A stretch of 64,000 bases of DNA, from the NCBI RefSeq assembly GCF_031127875.1, contig NZ_JARXIA010000011.1, positions 124,001-188,000 of the forward strand. Reading direction: 5' to 3'. Shown piece by piece: positions 18,476 to 27,845 of this stretch; the first letter of the stretch is position 1; each line of letters opens with the position of its first letter. The DNA is from Pelagicoccus sp. SDUM812005 (GTDB taxonomy: Bacteria > Verrucomicrobiota > Verrucomicrobiia > Opitutales > Opitutaceae). The notes under the pieces are model-generated. The model made no database searches. It saw nothing but the letters and a program-made list of their open reading frames with translations, and was not told the DNA's origin. The position numbers were made by a program, and so were the translations under genes.

Positions 18476-19210
18476 TTAAAATGCTTTCTTGATGGATTGC
18501 GCGGTGAGGATGACGTCGTCGCTGTCTTCCTTTTGCTTCAGGATTCCGGATACGCGCACTTCCTTGTTGATAAAGTCTTCGACGTGTATCCGCTCGGGCA
18601 CTTCGGAGGTATCGATGAAGGCGAGGGCTTTCCCGTCTAGGCCGGCCAGCTTGTAGGACATGCCGGTACGGTTCTTGCCGAGCATGCCGGTCTTTTCGAA
18701 GCGGCCGACCAGTTCGGTGATGGCGGCGGCAGGGGCTTGGGACGATGTCGATGCCTGGGGAATCGGATCGGTCGCCAAGCTGGTCACGATGCTGCTGGCT
18801 TCGATGGAAGAGCTTTGGATGTAGCCGACGATGATGGTCTCGAGCTGGACTTTGCAGTACCAGGTATCGACGCTGAGGATGTCCATCTTGTCCTTGTCGG
18901 TGGCGACCGCGAGGGTGGGCGCTTCGTTGGTCGGGGCGGTCAAGTAGGGGCGGCCCGGCTTGGCGGAGAGGTCCTTGGCGATGTCGTTGTTGTCGAGGTA
19001 GACCTCGAAGGTGTCGCGGTAGTAGATGGGCTGCCAGCCCTCGACCGGCTCTACGCCGCGCGGCCAATGGGCGGGAACGGCGAGGGAAATCGCTTCGAGC
19101 TCGCCTACTTGGAGGGAGTCCTCGGCGGCGTCTAGGTAGACGGGGATGCCGTCTGCGGCGGAAGCGATGGAGGCTAGGACGAAAGCAAGGGATGCGATGA
19201 TTAGCTTCAT
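18476..19210 (-). CDS. Exported protein with SH3-like and C-terminal OB-like regions, unknown function
   Basis: 244 residues. The clear signal peptide ([18 protein letters not shown]) is cleaved about residue 18. The first half (20-130) has short strands with [17 protein letters not shown] and a repeated 'V..Y..' pattern that looks like a bacterial SH3-type fold. A serine/alanine/proline-rich linker follows (about 140-165), then a C-terminal region with [26 protein letters not shown] and [14 protein letters not shown] that resembles an OB-fold. I do not recognise a named family. It is probably periplasmic. It sits between folD and the pseudouridine synthase on the same strand, which is probably co-transcription without shared function. 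Confidence 0.75.
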   Translation of the reverse strand: MKLIIASLAFVLASIASAADGIPVYLDAAEDSLQVGELEAISLAVPAHWPRGVEPVEGWQPIYYRDTFEVYLDNNDIAKDLSAKPGRPYLTAPTNEAPTLAVATDKDKMDILSVDTWYCKVQLETIIVGYIQSSSIEASSIVTSLATDPIPQASTSSQAPAAAITELVGRFEKTGMLGKNRTGMSYKLAGLDGKALAFIDTSEVPERIHVEDFINKEVRVSGILKQKEDSDDVILTAQSIKKAF

Positions 19211-19232
19211 GGTCGTTTGGTTTTAAGGGAGT

Positions 19233-19985
19233 TTACAGGTCGGTGTCGGCCTTGAAGAGCAGGCTGATTTCGCGGGAGGTGAGGGCGATTCCGGCACCTT
19301 TGGGCATGCCCTTGATGCTGTATCGACCGATCTGATACCGCTTTAGCTTTTTTACGTCGAAGTGGAGAGCTTGGAAGAGGCGGCGGATCTCGCGCTTCTT
19401 GCCGTGGTGCATGGCTAGGTCGAGCTCCGTGGACTCCTCCTTGTTCTTGTCTCCTGCGAAGACCGCCTTTTCCACTTTTAGTTTCTCGCCTTCCACGGTG
19501 ACGCCGCGCATGAGGCGGAAGAGCTTGGATCGCGGGTAGGGTTGCTTGAGCGAGACTTGGTAGCGCTTGGTGATGAGGTTGGACGGGTGCATGAGGCGGT
19601 TGGCCAGGTCTCCGTCGTTGGTGAGGATGAGCAGACCCTCCGAGTCCTTGTCCAGGCGGCCGGCGCAGAAGAGGCGTTCGCCGGTGAAATCTTTCGGCAG
19701 GAGGTCGAAAACGGTGCGTTCGTTGTGCGGGTCGTCGTTGCTGCAGATGAAGCCCTTCGGCTTGTTGAGGGCGATGACGAGCTGCTTCTTGCTCTTGACC
19801 GACTTGACGCGGCGTCCGTTGAGGCGCACGTCGTCGACTCCGGGTTGGACTTTGGAGCCCAGTTCAGCGGTTTTGCCGTTGATGGTGACTTCCCCGTTCT
19901 TGATGTATTCCTCCGCGACGCGTCGCGAGCAAAGGCCGGCGTCGGCGAGGAGTTTTTGAGTTCTTATCAGTTGTGGCGAGTCCAT
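19233..19985 (-). CDS. RsuA/RluB-family rRNA pseudouridine synthase
   Basis: 250 residues. The N-terminal S4 RNA-binding domain (about 8-55: TQKLLADAGLCSRRVAEEYI, VTINGK) is followed by the synthase domain with the catalytic motif GRLDKDSEGLLILTNDG, whose aspartate is the nucleophile, and the family's LNKPKGFICSN and GKKREIRRLFQAL segments. It modifies ribosomal RNA in the cytoplasm. The start at 19985 (MDSPQLIRTQ) gives a normal length. The much longer frame reaching 20783 is antisense to fabG and is rejected. RluB and RsuA cannot be told apart here with certainty. Confidence 0.93.
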   Translation of the reverse strand: MDSPQLIRTQKLLADAGLCSRRVAEEYIKNGEVTINGKTAELGSKVQPGVDDVRLNGRRVKSVKSKKQLVIALNKPKGFICSNDDPHNERTVFDLLPKDFTGERLFCAGRLDKDSEGLLILTNDGDLANRLMHPSNLITKRYQVSLKQPYPRSKLFRLMRGVTVEGEKLKVEKAVFAGDKNKEESTELDLAMHHGKKREIRRLFQALHFDVKKLKRYQIGRYSIKGMPKGAGIALTSREISLLFKADTDL

Positions 19986-20159
19986 CGGAAAAAACGGCAG
20001 ATCGTGCAGGGGAAACGGGCCGTGGCAATGTTTCTTATGCCTGAGAATTGCTTTCCCTAAAACTATCGTTGCCAAGCGGCAGGCGAGGCGTAGTCCTTTT
20101 TGTCTTTTGGTAGCCAGACCGTGGCGGTCGAGCTCGAAAACCGCAACCTTTCCCAATCT

Positions 20160-20906
<747 letters not shown>

Positions 20907-20943
20907 TCCCTCGTGAATTTTATAACTTATTTTTTGACCGAAA

Positions 20944-21204
20944 ATGGCTGACGAAAAAACAATCGAACAACGGGTCTCTGAGATCATCGTAAACCAGCTC
21001 AACGTCAACGAAGAGCAGATCACTCCAGGTGCATCTTTCCTCGACGATTTGGGCGCTGACTCTCTCGATACAGTCGAGCTTATCATGGCCTTCGAAGAAG
21101 AGTTCAAGGATGAGATCAACGGTGAGATTCCTGAGTCCGACGCTGAAAAGCTGCAGACTGTTGGCGATGTAATCAGCTACATCAACGGCAAGGCTGGCGC
21201 GTAA
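20944..21204 (+). CDS. acpP: Acyl carrier protein
   Basis: 86 residues. It carries growing fatty acyl chains on a phosphopantetheine attached to Ser40 in the invariant motif [12 protein letters not shown]. The protein is acidic with four predicted helices, and the sequence [20 protein letters not shown] is typical of helix III and the preceding loop. It lies between fabG and fabF, as in many bacteria. An intrinsic terminator sits just downstream, before fabF. Confidence 0.98.
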   Translation: MADEKTIEQRVSEIIVNQLNVNEEQITPGASFLDDLGADSLDTVELIMAFEEEFKDEINGEIPESDAEKLQTVGDVISYINGKAGA

Positions 21205-21238
21205 GCGACCGAGCTTTATAAATCAATTTTCGACGAGA

Positions 21239-21272
21239 GTCGCTTGGAAGTCTTTGCTTCAAGCGACTTTTT
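21239..21272 (+). terminator. Intrinsic terminator or attenuator between acpP and fabF
   Basis: AGTCGCTTGGAAG (21239-21251) pairs with CTTCAAGCGACT (about 21257-21268) with one bulged G, and five T residues follow. It lies 34 bases after the acpP stop and 23 bases before the fabF start, so fabF is either expressed by read-through or has its own promoter. The arrangement would give more acpP than fabF message. Confidence 0.8.
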
Positions 21273-21294
21273 CGTACAAAAACCACAGCATTCT

Positions 21295-22545
21295 ATGAGC
21301 GAATTGCCGGATAATCAAAGAGTGGTAGTGACAGGCCTGGGCGCCGTCACCCCTATCGGCTTGGATGTCGATAGCTTCTTCAATGGCCTGATCTCAGGCA
21401 AAAACGGAATCAGCCGCGTCGACGCTTTCGATACGGAAAAGTTTACCTGCAAGATCGGTGGACAGATCCGCGATTTCGATCCCGCCGCCGCGATGGACCC
21501 CAAGGAAGCGCGTCGCAACGACCGTTTCGTGCAGTTCGCCTTCGCGGCAGCCAAGGAAGCCGTCGAGCAGTCCGGACTCGAGTTCGACAAGGAGGACCCC
21601 GAGCGTATCGGCGTTTTTGTCGGCTCTGGTATTGGCGGCATGGATACCATGGAAAAGAACGCCCAGAAGCTGATCGAAGGCGGTCCGCGCAAGGTGTCTC
21701 CTTTCCTGATCCCAGCTCTCATTTCCAACATGGCTTCCGGCGTGCTCGCCATCGAGTACGGAGCGATGGGGCCGAACTTCTCCATCGTCAGTGCCTGCGC
21801 GACGGGAGCTCACGCGATCGGCGAGGCGCTCAAGACGATCCGACTTGGCGAAGCCGACGTGATGATCTGCGGCGGCAGCGAAGCGACCATTACGCCTCTC
21901 GCGTACGCGGGCTTCTGCTCGATGAAGGCGATGACTACCAACAACGACGACCCCGAGCACGCCAGCCGTCCCTTCGACGCAGGTCGCGACGGTTTCGTGA
22001 TGGGTGAGGGCGCCGGCATCATCGTGATCGAGTCGCTCGAGCACGCCAAGAAGCGTGGAGCCAACATCATTTGCGAAGTGGCGGGATACGGCGCTTCTTG
22101 CGATGCGAACCACATCACTGCTCCGCACCCGGAAGGCAAGGGACTGATCTCGGCCATGAAGCGGGCCTTGCATTCCGCGAACCTAAACGCTGAGCAGATC
22201 GAGTACATCAACGCTCACGGCACTTCGACGCCTTATAACGACAAGTTCGAAACGGCTGCGGTTCGCGGTCTGTTCGGAGCTCATGCGGATAAGCTTATGA
22301 TCAGCTCGACGAAGTCCATGACGGGCCACCTTCTCGGGGCTGCTGGCGGTATCGAGTCGGTTGCCTGCGCCAAGATGCTGCAAGAAGGCAAGATCGCTCC
22401 GACCATGAACTTGCAGACTCCGGATCCGGATTGCGATCTCGACTACGTGCCGAACGAAGCCCGCGACGCGAAGCTCAGCGTAACCATGAGCAACAGCCTC
22501 GGATTTGGCGGCCAAAACGCCTCTTTGATTTTCCGCTCCGTGTAG
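21295..22545 (+). CDS. fabF: 3-oxoacyl-[acyl-carrier-protein] synthase II
   Basis: 416 residues. It is the condensing enzyme of fatty acid elongation. The catalytic triad is visible: Cys168 in VSACATGAH, His in INAHGTSTPYND and His in KSMTGHLLGAAGG. The C terminus NSLGFGGQNASLIF is typical. The start MSELPDNQRVVVTGLG at 21295 is chosen because the upstream TTG frame overlaps the terminator hairpin. It is the last gene of the fab cluster. ndk follows after 43 bases. Confidence 0.97.
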   Translation: MSELPDNQRVVVTGLGAVTPIGLDVDSFFNGLISGKNGISRVDAFDTEKFTCKIGGQIRDFDPAAAMDPKEARRNDRFVQFAFAAAKEAVEQSGLEFDKEDPERIGVFVGSGIGGMDTMEKNAQKLIEGGPRKVSPFLIPALISNMASGVLAIEYGAMGPNFSIVSACATGAHAIGEALKTIRLGEADVMICGGSEATITPLAYAGFCSMKAMTTNNDDPEHASRPFDAGRDGFVMGEGAGIIVIESLEHAKKRGANIICEVAGYGASCDANHITAPHPEGKGLISAMKRALHSANLNAEQIEYINAHGTSTPYNDKFETAAVRGLFGAHADKLMISSTKSMTGHLLGAAGGIESVACAKMLQEGKIAPTMNLQTPDPDCDLDYVPNEARDAKLSVTMSNSLGFGGQNASLIFRSV

Positions 22546-22588
22546 TTGGACCATCGATACTTATCTCTCCCCTTTAACTGATATAAAA

Positions 22589-23005
22589 ATGGAAAAGACA
22601 TTCATCATCCTGAAGCCAGACTGCATGGAAAAGGGCCTCGCTGGCCAAGTGCTCGCTCGCTTCGAAAAAGAAGGTTTCGAAATCGTGGCCAGCAAGATGT
22701 CCAAGCTTGGCTCCGACATCCTGCGCGAGCACTACGCTCACGTGGCGGACAAGCCGTTCTTCCCGGAGATCGAGGCTTTCATGAGCTCGCGTCCCGTGAT
22801 CTTCGTCGCTCTGCAGGGCGAGAACGTGATTGCTCGCGTGCGCGATCTGCTCGGCCCGACGGATTCCACCAAGGCTCCTGCCGGAACGATCCGCGGCGAC
22901 TTCGGTACGGACATGATGCGCAACGTCGTCCACGCTTCCGACGGTCCTGACACGGCGGCGGCGGAGCTCAAGCGCTTCTTCTCCGACGACGAGATCTACG
23001 CGTAA
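22589..23005 (+). CDS. ndk: Nucleoside diphosphate kinase
   Basis: 138 residues, the standard length. It transfers the gamma phosphate from ATP to nucleoside diphosphates through a phosphohistidine. The N terminus KTFIILKPDCMEKGLAG and the active-site region MRNVVHASDGP (the histidine is the phospho-acceptor) are clear. A terminator follows 27 bases after the stop. Nothing is unusual. Confidence 0.98.
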   Translation: MEKTFIILKPDCMEKGLAGQVLARFEKEGFEIVASKMSKLGSDILREHYAHVADKPFFPEIEAFMSSRPVIFVALQGENVIARVRDLLGPTDSTKAPAGTIRGDFGTDMMRNVVHASDGPDTAAAELKRFFSDDEIYA

Positions 23006-23032
23006 GCGAACTGGATACCGATCGAATTTAAG

Positions 23033-23062
23033 AAACGCCCTGCGGAAGTGGGGCGTTTTTTT
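23033..23062 (+). terminator. Intrinsic terminator after ndk
   Basis: AAACGCCC / GGGCGTTT (23033-23040 and 23051-23058) with a ten-base loop is followed by a T run. It separates ndk from the convergent epimerase gene. Confidence 0.88.
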
Positions 23063-23093
23063 GTGCGTCACGCAGGGCAGCCGCGCTGGGAGG

Positions 23094-24014
23094 CTATTCT
23101 ACGGAAACGGTGACGGAGAAGGCTTGGGTTTCTCCGGGGCCGACGTGGTGGAGGCCGATCTCGTTTTCGGGAGCGTTGGGCGGTCCCATCCAGGGCTCGA
23201 TGCAGAAGAAGGGGGACTTGTCCGATTCGGTCCACGTGACGAGGGCGTATCCGGGATTTGGAGTCGCTTGGGTTCCGACCTCGATTTTCAGCCGCGAGTC
23301 GTCTTGTTTGCAAACGCACTCGACGAGGGGCTGTGTAAGTTGGTAGTGGATACGGTCGACGATGGCTGGGTTGGCGATCGATTCGACTTTCTTGTGTCCC
23401 TTCACGGGGTCCAGGCTCCCGTCGGGCGCGTGGCGAACTGCTTTTTTGGCGGGGATGCGCAGGTCGTAGTCGGCCCGCGTGGTGCCGTCGAGCCAGGGAA
23501 TGGTGAAGTAGAAATGATGTCCGGCTGACCAAGGGATGCTTTCCTTGCCGTGGTTGGCTAGGCGAAGCTCGACGCTGAACTCCTTTTCCTGGAAGCGGTA
23601 GATGACTTCGAAGTCGTAGTCGAAGGGGTAGGCTTCCTGGTCCGCTTCGGTTTGGGTTAGCTTGGCGGCGAAGCCGGTTTTGTCCACGCGAGTGATTTCG
23701 AAGGCGTTTTGGCGGGCGATGCCGTGCATGGGCATGGGCCGCGTCTTGCCGTCGGGAGCGACCCACTTTTGGATTTCGCCCTTGGAGTAGGTGCGGGCCG
23801 AAAAGGGGAAGAGGATGGGGTTGCCGCCGCGGGCTTTGACGAGCTTGTCGATGGAGTCGATGTCGGGCCAGTGGATGATGTCGCGGAAGGTGCCGTCAGC
23901 GTAGCTGAGGTTCCAGTTCATCAAGCGGGCTCCGCGAGTGGGCGAGGCTAGGTAGGTCGAGGCGCCGACTTCCCAGCGGTAAATGGTTTCTCCAAGGTAC
24001 TCTATTTCCTCCAT
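23094..24014 (-). CDS. Aldose 1-epimerase / mutarotase family protein
   Basis: 306 residues, of the galactose-mutarotase-like beta-sandwich family. Family features include the GGNPILFPFSART segment, the histidine in PMPMHGIARQNAF, AGHHFYFTIPW and the C-terminal CIEPWMGPPNA containing the conserved glutamate. The divergent architecture (for example 'WNLSYADGTFRDIIHWPD' at the N terminus) fits the glucose-6-phosphate epimerase or uncharacterised 'LacX-like' branch better than classical GalM. It has no signal peptide and is cytoplasmic. It lies alone, convergent with ndk and divergent from the nfeD operon. Confidence 0.88.
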   Translation of the reverse strand: MEEIEYLGETIYRWEVGASTYLASPTRGARLMNWNLSYADGTFRDIIHWPDIDSIDKLVKARGGNPILFPFSARTYSKGEIQKWVAPDGKTRPMPMHGIARQNAFEITRVDKTGFAAKLTQTEADQEAYPFDYDFEVIYRFQEKEFSVELRLANHGKESIPWSAGHHFYFTIPWLDGTTRADYDLRIPAKKAVRHAPDGSLDPVKGHKKVESIANPAIVDRIHYQLTQPLVECVCKQDDSRLKIEVGTQATPNPGYALVTWTESDKSPFFCIEPWMGPPNAPENEIGLHHVGPGETQAFSVTVSVE

Positions 24015-24133
24015 GTTAGTCGTGGGGACTAAAGTGCGTTTTGTGGGATTTTGGAAATCAAAAGTTCAGGAAAGAGAACTGCAACGGGTCGGTCTTGCAT
24101 TTCGTCTTTCGAGACGACACTGTTCTTCAACCC

Positions 24134-25606
24134 ATGATAATTCGTTGTTGTACCCTGATTTGCTTCGTTGTGATGGCATCGTTCGCGAATTCGACCGCCT
24201 CGGCCCAAGTTGCTGCTGGGGACGCTGAAAACGCGGAATCGAGCAAGGCTCTCGAAGGGAAGCCCCAGGATGCCTCCTCGAAGTTTTACGTGATTCCGGT
24301 GCAGGGGCCGATCGGCCAGCCTACCTTGTACGCGATTCGCGGCGGGGTGAAGACGGCCATTAGCGAGGGTTATGACACGGTAGTGCTGGACATGAAGACG
24401 CCGGGAGGGCGGCTTGATTCGACCTTGGAGATCATGGAGATCCTCGACCGTTTTCCGGGAAAGACGATCACTTACGTGAACGACGAGGCCATTTCGGCGG
24501 GCGCCATTATCGCTTCGGTGACGCATGAGATCTATTTCACGTCCAAGGCGGTGATCGGCAGCGCGGAGCCGGTGACGGGGCAGGGGCAGGACATCAACGA
24601 GTCGATGAAGCGCAAGCTCATGTCCTACCTGAATGCCAAGATGGAAGCCTACACGGACCAGTACCCGTTTCGCAGCGACGTGATTCGGGCCATGATGGAT
24701 CCGGAGTTCGAGTTTAAGGTGGGGGACGAGATCATCTCGCCGAAAGGGGAGCTGCTGAACCTGACGGCCAAACGCGCCCACGAAGTGTACGGGGACCCGC
24801 CCATGCCCTTGCTCGGTTCCGGCATCGTGGATGACTTGGATAAGTTGATCGGTAGTTTGGCGATGGATACGGATCCTGTGGTCACTCGCTTCGAGGCTTC
24901 TTGGTCGCTCAATCTCGCCGAGTTCATCGTCGGCTTGGCTCCATTCCTGTTGGCGGTCGCGGTGATCAGCGTGTACGTGGAGTTCCAGTCTCCGGGGTTC
25001 GGGGTGTTCGGGATTGTAGGCGTGGTCTTTTTCTTGATCGCTATTTTCGGCCACAACGTGGCGGGACTTTCGGGGCATGAACCCTTGCTCCTGTTTATCA
25101 TCGGGGTGGCGCTTTTGGCGCTGGAGGTTTTCGTGGCGCCGGGCACCCTGTTTTTCGCCATTCCGGGATTTGTCTTGATGCTGGCGAGCTTGGTTTGGGC
25201 CATGGCGGATATCTGGCCTGCGGAAACCCCGGACTTCGTCTGGAGTTGGGAGATGTTCGAAAAGCCGGTCCAAAACCTCATCGGGGGCGTCTTGATGGGG
25301 GTGGTCGGAGTGCTGGTGTTGGCTCGGTTCCTGCCGAAGACCTTTCTCTGGGACCGCTTGGTGCTTAAGGAGTCGATCGCGGGTGTGGGCAGGGAGGTCG
25401 AGCTTCCGAGCGAGGCTCCCGTTGAATCCAGCTTGGTGGGGGCGATCGCGGTGGCCGCTACGGATTTGATGCCCGGGGGACAGATCGAGATCGAGGGGCG
25501 GCGCTTCGAAGCGAAGCTCAATTTTGGATCGGCAGATCGCGGAGCTCAGGTGCGGGTGCTTGCGAAGTCGGATTTTGGATACGTCGTGGAGCTGGTGGAA
25601 TCATGA
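24134..25606 (+). CDS. NfeD-family membrane serine protease (long form, ClpP-like)
   Basis: 490 residues. The signal peptide (ending near SAQVAAG) is followed by a ClpP-class protease domain (about 50-230) with VVLDMKTPGGRLDST and the catalytic serine in NDEAISAGAIIAS. The catalytic lysine is likely in the following KAVIGS/KRKLM region. Four or five membrane helices (about 255-420) and a C-terminal OB-like NfeD domain complete it. These proteins are encoded with flotillins and are thought to act on membrane proteins in flotillin-rich domains. The start at 24134 opens directly on the signal peptide, so longer frames are not needed. It overlaps the next gene by 4 bp. Confidence 0.93.
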   Translation: MIIRCCTLICFVVMASFANSTASAQVAAGDAENAESSKALEGKPQDASSKFYVIPVQGPIGQPTLYAIRGGVKTAISEGYDTVVLDMKTPGGRLDSTLEIMEILDRFPGKTITYVNDEAISAGAIIASVTHEIYFTSKAVIGSAEPVTGQGQDINESMKRKLMSYLNAKMEAYTDQYPFRSDVIRAMMDPEFEFKVGDEIISPKGELLNLTAKRAHEVYGDPPMPLLGSGIVDDLDKLIGSLAMDTDPVVTRFEASWSLNLAEFIVGLAPFLLAVAVISVYVEFQSPGFGVFGIVGVVFFLIAIFGHNVAGLSGHEPLLLFIIGVALLALEVFVAPGTLFFAIPGFVLMLASLVWAMADIWPAETPDFVWSWEMFEKPVQNLIGGVLMGVVGVLVLARFLPKTFLWDRLVLKESIAGVGREVELPSEAPVESSLVGAIAVAATDLMPGGQIEIEGRRFEAKLNFGSADRGAQVRVLAKSDFGYVVELVES

Positions 25607-26067
25607 GCGTAATAATCGGTTTAATGGTGCTGGGGCTCGCCCTCATCATGTTGGAAATTTTCATCCCGGGCGGAATCGTTGGGATCTTCGGCGGGATCAG
25701 CCTGCTTGCGGCGGTGGCGTTCGCGTACGAGACCTATGCGATCGAGGGAGCGATTATCGTCTTTGGCGTGGGGCTCGTTGGAGTCATTGCCTGCCTTTGG
25801 TTCGAATTCAAGGTGCTGCCCAAGACGGCGGCAGGTAAGAGGTTCTTTTTGCAGGACCAAGTCGACGGCAAGAGCCAGCCGGACGTTTGCAAGAGCGAGC
25901 TGGTCGGCAAGGAAGGGGTCACCGCGACCGTGCTTTCCCCCTCCGGCTACGTGGTGGTCGACGGTCAGAAGTTCGAGGCGTTCTCGCGTAGTGGATTTCT
26001 GGAGAAGGGCGAACTGGTGAAAGTCGACTCCTTCGATGAATTTAGAGTAACTGTATCCAAATTATAA
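25603..26067 (+). CDS. NfeD-like short protein
   Basis: 154 residues. Two or three membrane helices (about 1-70; [20 protein letters not shown] is the usual NfeD opening) are followed by a soluble OB-fold (about 90-150; [25 protein letters not shown]). It is a truncated form of the NfeD C-terminal half, encoded directly after the long NfeD. The ATGA overlap with the long form and five bases to floA put it in a translationally coupled operon. It probably anchors or modulates the flotillin. Confidence 0.93.
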   Translation: MSVIIGLMVLGLALIMLEIFIPGGIVGIFGGISLLAAVAFAYETYAIEGAIIVFGVGLVGVIACLWFEFKVLPKTAAGKRFFLQDQVDGKSQPDVCKSELVGKEGVTATVLSPSGYVVVDGQKFEAFSRSGFLEKGELVKVDSFDEFRVTVSKL

Positions 26068-26072
26068 ATATA

Positions 26073-27092
26073 ATGAGTAGCACAATGATCACAATAGCCC
26101 TCGTTGTCGCGGGCATCATCGGACTGGTAATCTTCCTCTACCTGCTGTCCTTCTTCCAAACTTGGCTTAAGGCGATCCTTTCCGGAGCGGGCGTGAGCTT
26201 CACGACTTTGGTCGCGATGCGCTTGCGTAGCGTTCCTTACGGTACGGTGGTCGATGCGAAGATTACGGCGATCAAGGCTGGAATCGACCTGCAGGAAGGG
26301 CCGCTGGAAGCGCACTACTTGGCGGGCGGCAACTTGATCCCAACGGTGCAAGCGATCATCGCGGCCAAGAAGGCCGGCATCAAGTTGGAGTGGGTGCAGG
26401 CCTGTGCCATCGACTTGGCGACCAAGGGCTCGGGCAAGTCGGTCGTGGAAGCGGTACGCACTTCGGTCGACCCGAAGGTTATCGATTGCCCAAGCCAAGA
26501 CGGCCCGAAGAAGTCGATCGACGGGGTTGCCAAGGACGGCATTCAGGTGAAGGCCAAGGCCCGCGTCACGGTTCGCACGAACTTGGATCGTTTCGTAGGG
26601 GGCGCGAAGGAGGAGACGATTATCGCTCGCGTGGGCGAAGGTATCGTAACCACCATCGGTTCGGCGGACAGCTACAAGAAGGTTTTGGAAAGTCCGGACA
26701 GCATATCCAAGGTGGTGCTGCAGCGCGGCTTGGACGTGGGCACGGCTTTCGAGATCCTTTCGATCGACATCGCCGATGTGGACGTCGGGCAGAACGTGGG
26801 CGCCATGCTCCAGGAAGCCCAGGCGGAAGCGAACAAGAACATGGCTCAGGCCCAAGCGGAAATCCGTCGCGCCGCGGCGGTTGCCCTTGAGCAGGAGATG
26901 CAGGCCCGCGTGCAGGAAATGCGCGCCAAGGTGGTAGAAGCGGAAGCTCAGGTGCCGCTGGCCATGGCGGAAGCGTTCCGTAGCGGAAACTTGGGCATCA
27001 TGGACTATTACAAGATGAAGAACGTCGAGTCGGATACGCGGATGCGCGACTCGATATCGGGCACGGGCGAGAGCGAAAAGGAAGCCCGCTAA
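26073..27092 (+). CDS. floA: Flotillin-like protein FloA
   Basis: 339 residues, the family length (UPF0365/FloA). An N-terminal membrane hairpin (about 5-50) precedes the SPFH-like region ([30 protein letters not shown]). A long alanine/glutamate-rich helix follows (about 240-300, [21 protein letters not shown]), then a C-terminal [12 protein letters not shown] stretch. FloA organises functional membrane microdomains and assists assembly of membrane protein complexes. It follows the two nfeD genes as in Bacillus. A small gene with a coiled-coil start comes next. Confidence 0.96.
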   Translation: MSSTMITIALVVAGIIGLVIFLYLLSFFQTWLKAILSGAGVSFTTLVAMRLRSVPYGTVVDAKITAIKAGIDLQEGPLEAHYLAGGNLIPTVQAIIAAKKAGIKLEWVQACAIDLATKGSGKSVVEAVRTSVDPKVIDCPSQDGPKKSIDGVAKDGIQVKAKARVTVRTNLDRFVGGAKEETIIARVGEGIVTTIGSADSYKKVLESPDSISKVVLQRGLDVGTAFEILSIDIADVDVGQNVGAMLQEAQAEANKNMAQAQAEIRRAAAVALEQEMQARVQEMRAKVVEAEAQVPLAMAEAFRSGNLGIMDYYKMKNVESDTRMRDSISGTGESEKEAR

Positions 27093-27098
27093 TCGGCC

Positions 27099-27674
27099 AT
27101 GGATTGGCTTTTTGACAATCTCGGGAAGTTTGCCCCAGTCGTAATCTTTCTGCTCTATATGATCTCTTCCCTCAAGGGGAAGCGGCCAGAGGAGGAAGAG
27201 GAGTACGACGCGGACGCGGCGGAACGAGCTCGCAAGATCCAAGAGGAGATTCGCCGGAAGATCCTGGAGCGCCAGCGCGAAAGCGCCGGACCGACGGCGG
27301 AGCCGCCGAGAAGCTTGGTATTCGACGAGCCGGAGGAAGTGGAAGCGATTCCAGAGCGTCCGGTTGCGGTCCCTCGCCGACAGGAACCGGCCGTGGAGGC
27401 CGTGGAAGAGGTTCCCTACGGGCAGGCCGATCCGTTCGAGAAGCGCCGCTTGGAGATCGAGCAGAAGCTCGAAGAGGCGAAGAAGGCTCACCAGTTGGCC
27501 AAGGAAAAGGCCGGCTCGATCGCGAAGGCCAGGTGGCAGGTGCCGATCAGCGAAAGCTCTGTATCCGGCGGCCAAATACGTCACCGCGTTAAGCGGAGTT
27601 TGGGAGATCGAGGTTCGCTGAAGACCGCCATCGTGTTGCGCGAAGTTCTGGATACGCCGGTGGGCATGCGCTGA
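27099..27674 (+). CDS. Membrane-anchored coiled-coil protein in the flotillin operon
   Basis: 191 residues. The N-terminal membrane helix (FAPVVIFLLYMISSLKG) is followed by a strongly charged helix rich in Glu and Arg (about 28-70) and a proline-containing middle. It ends with a conserved-looking motif, RSLGDRGSLKTAIVLREVLDTPVGMR. Similar C-terminal 'L-R-A-IVLREIL-P' blocks occur in proteins of planctomycetes and verrucomicrobia. I do not know their function. Six bases separate it from floA, so it is probably made with the flotillin. It may be a cytoplasm-facing partner or a membrane-domain adaptor. Confidence 0.8.
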   Translation: MDWLFDNLGKFAPVVIFLLYMISSLKGKRPEEEEEYDADAAERARKIQEEIRRKILERQRESAGPTAEPPRSLVFDEPEEVEAIPERPVAVPRRQEPAVEAVEEVPYGQADPFEKRRLEIEQKLEEAKKAHQLAKEKAGSIAKARWQVPISESSVSGGQIRHRVKRSLGDRGSLKTAIVLREVLDTPVGMR

Positions 27675-27698
27675 GATCCGTTGGTATCTTATATTTCG

Positions 27699-27731
27699 AG
27701 GCCGCTTTCCTTTGGGGAGAGCGGCCTTTTT
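27699..27731 (+). terminator. Intrinsic terminator of the nfeD-floA operon
   Basis: AGGCCGCTTTCC / GGGAGAGCGGCCT (27699-27710 and 27715-27727) with a four-base loop is followed by a T run. Confidence 0.88.
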
Positions 27732-27791
27732 GTGGTCGGATGGGCAGGGGTGGGGCGTTGGTCTGTCGCGGCGGTCCAATGGGAAGGCACG

Positions 27792-27820
27792 AAAAAGCCG
27801 CAGCGATTAGGCTGCGGCTT
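27792..27820 (-). terminator. Intrinsic terminator of mscS (minus strand)
   Basis: The stem AAGCCGCAGC/GCTGCGGCTT (27795-27804 and 27811-27820) is followed on the minus strand by T residues (27791-27796 read in complement). It lies about 25 bases beyond the mscS stop and may act on both strands. Confidence 0.8.
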
Positions 27821-27845
27821 GTCTTGGGAAATTGCTGATGGCGGT

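Noticed and set aside
17550-19067. A 505-codon fusion of FolD with an N-terminal extension
   Set aside because: The FolD family start is at 18425 and the upstream part is antisense-frame sequence over the neighbouring exported-protein gene.
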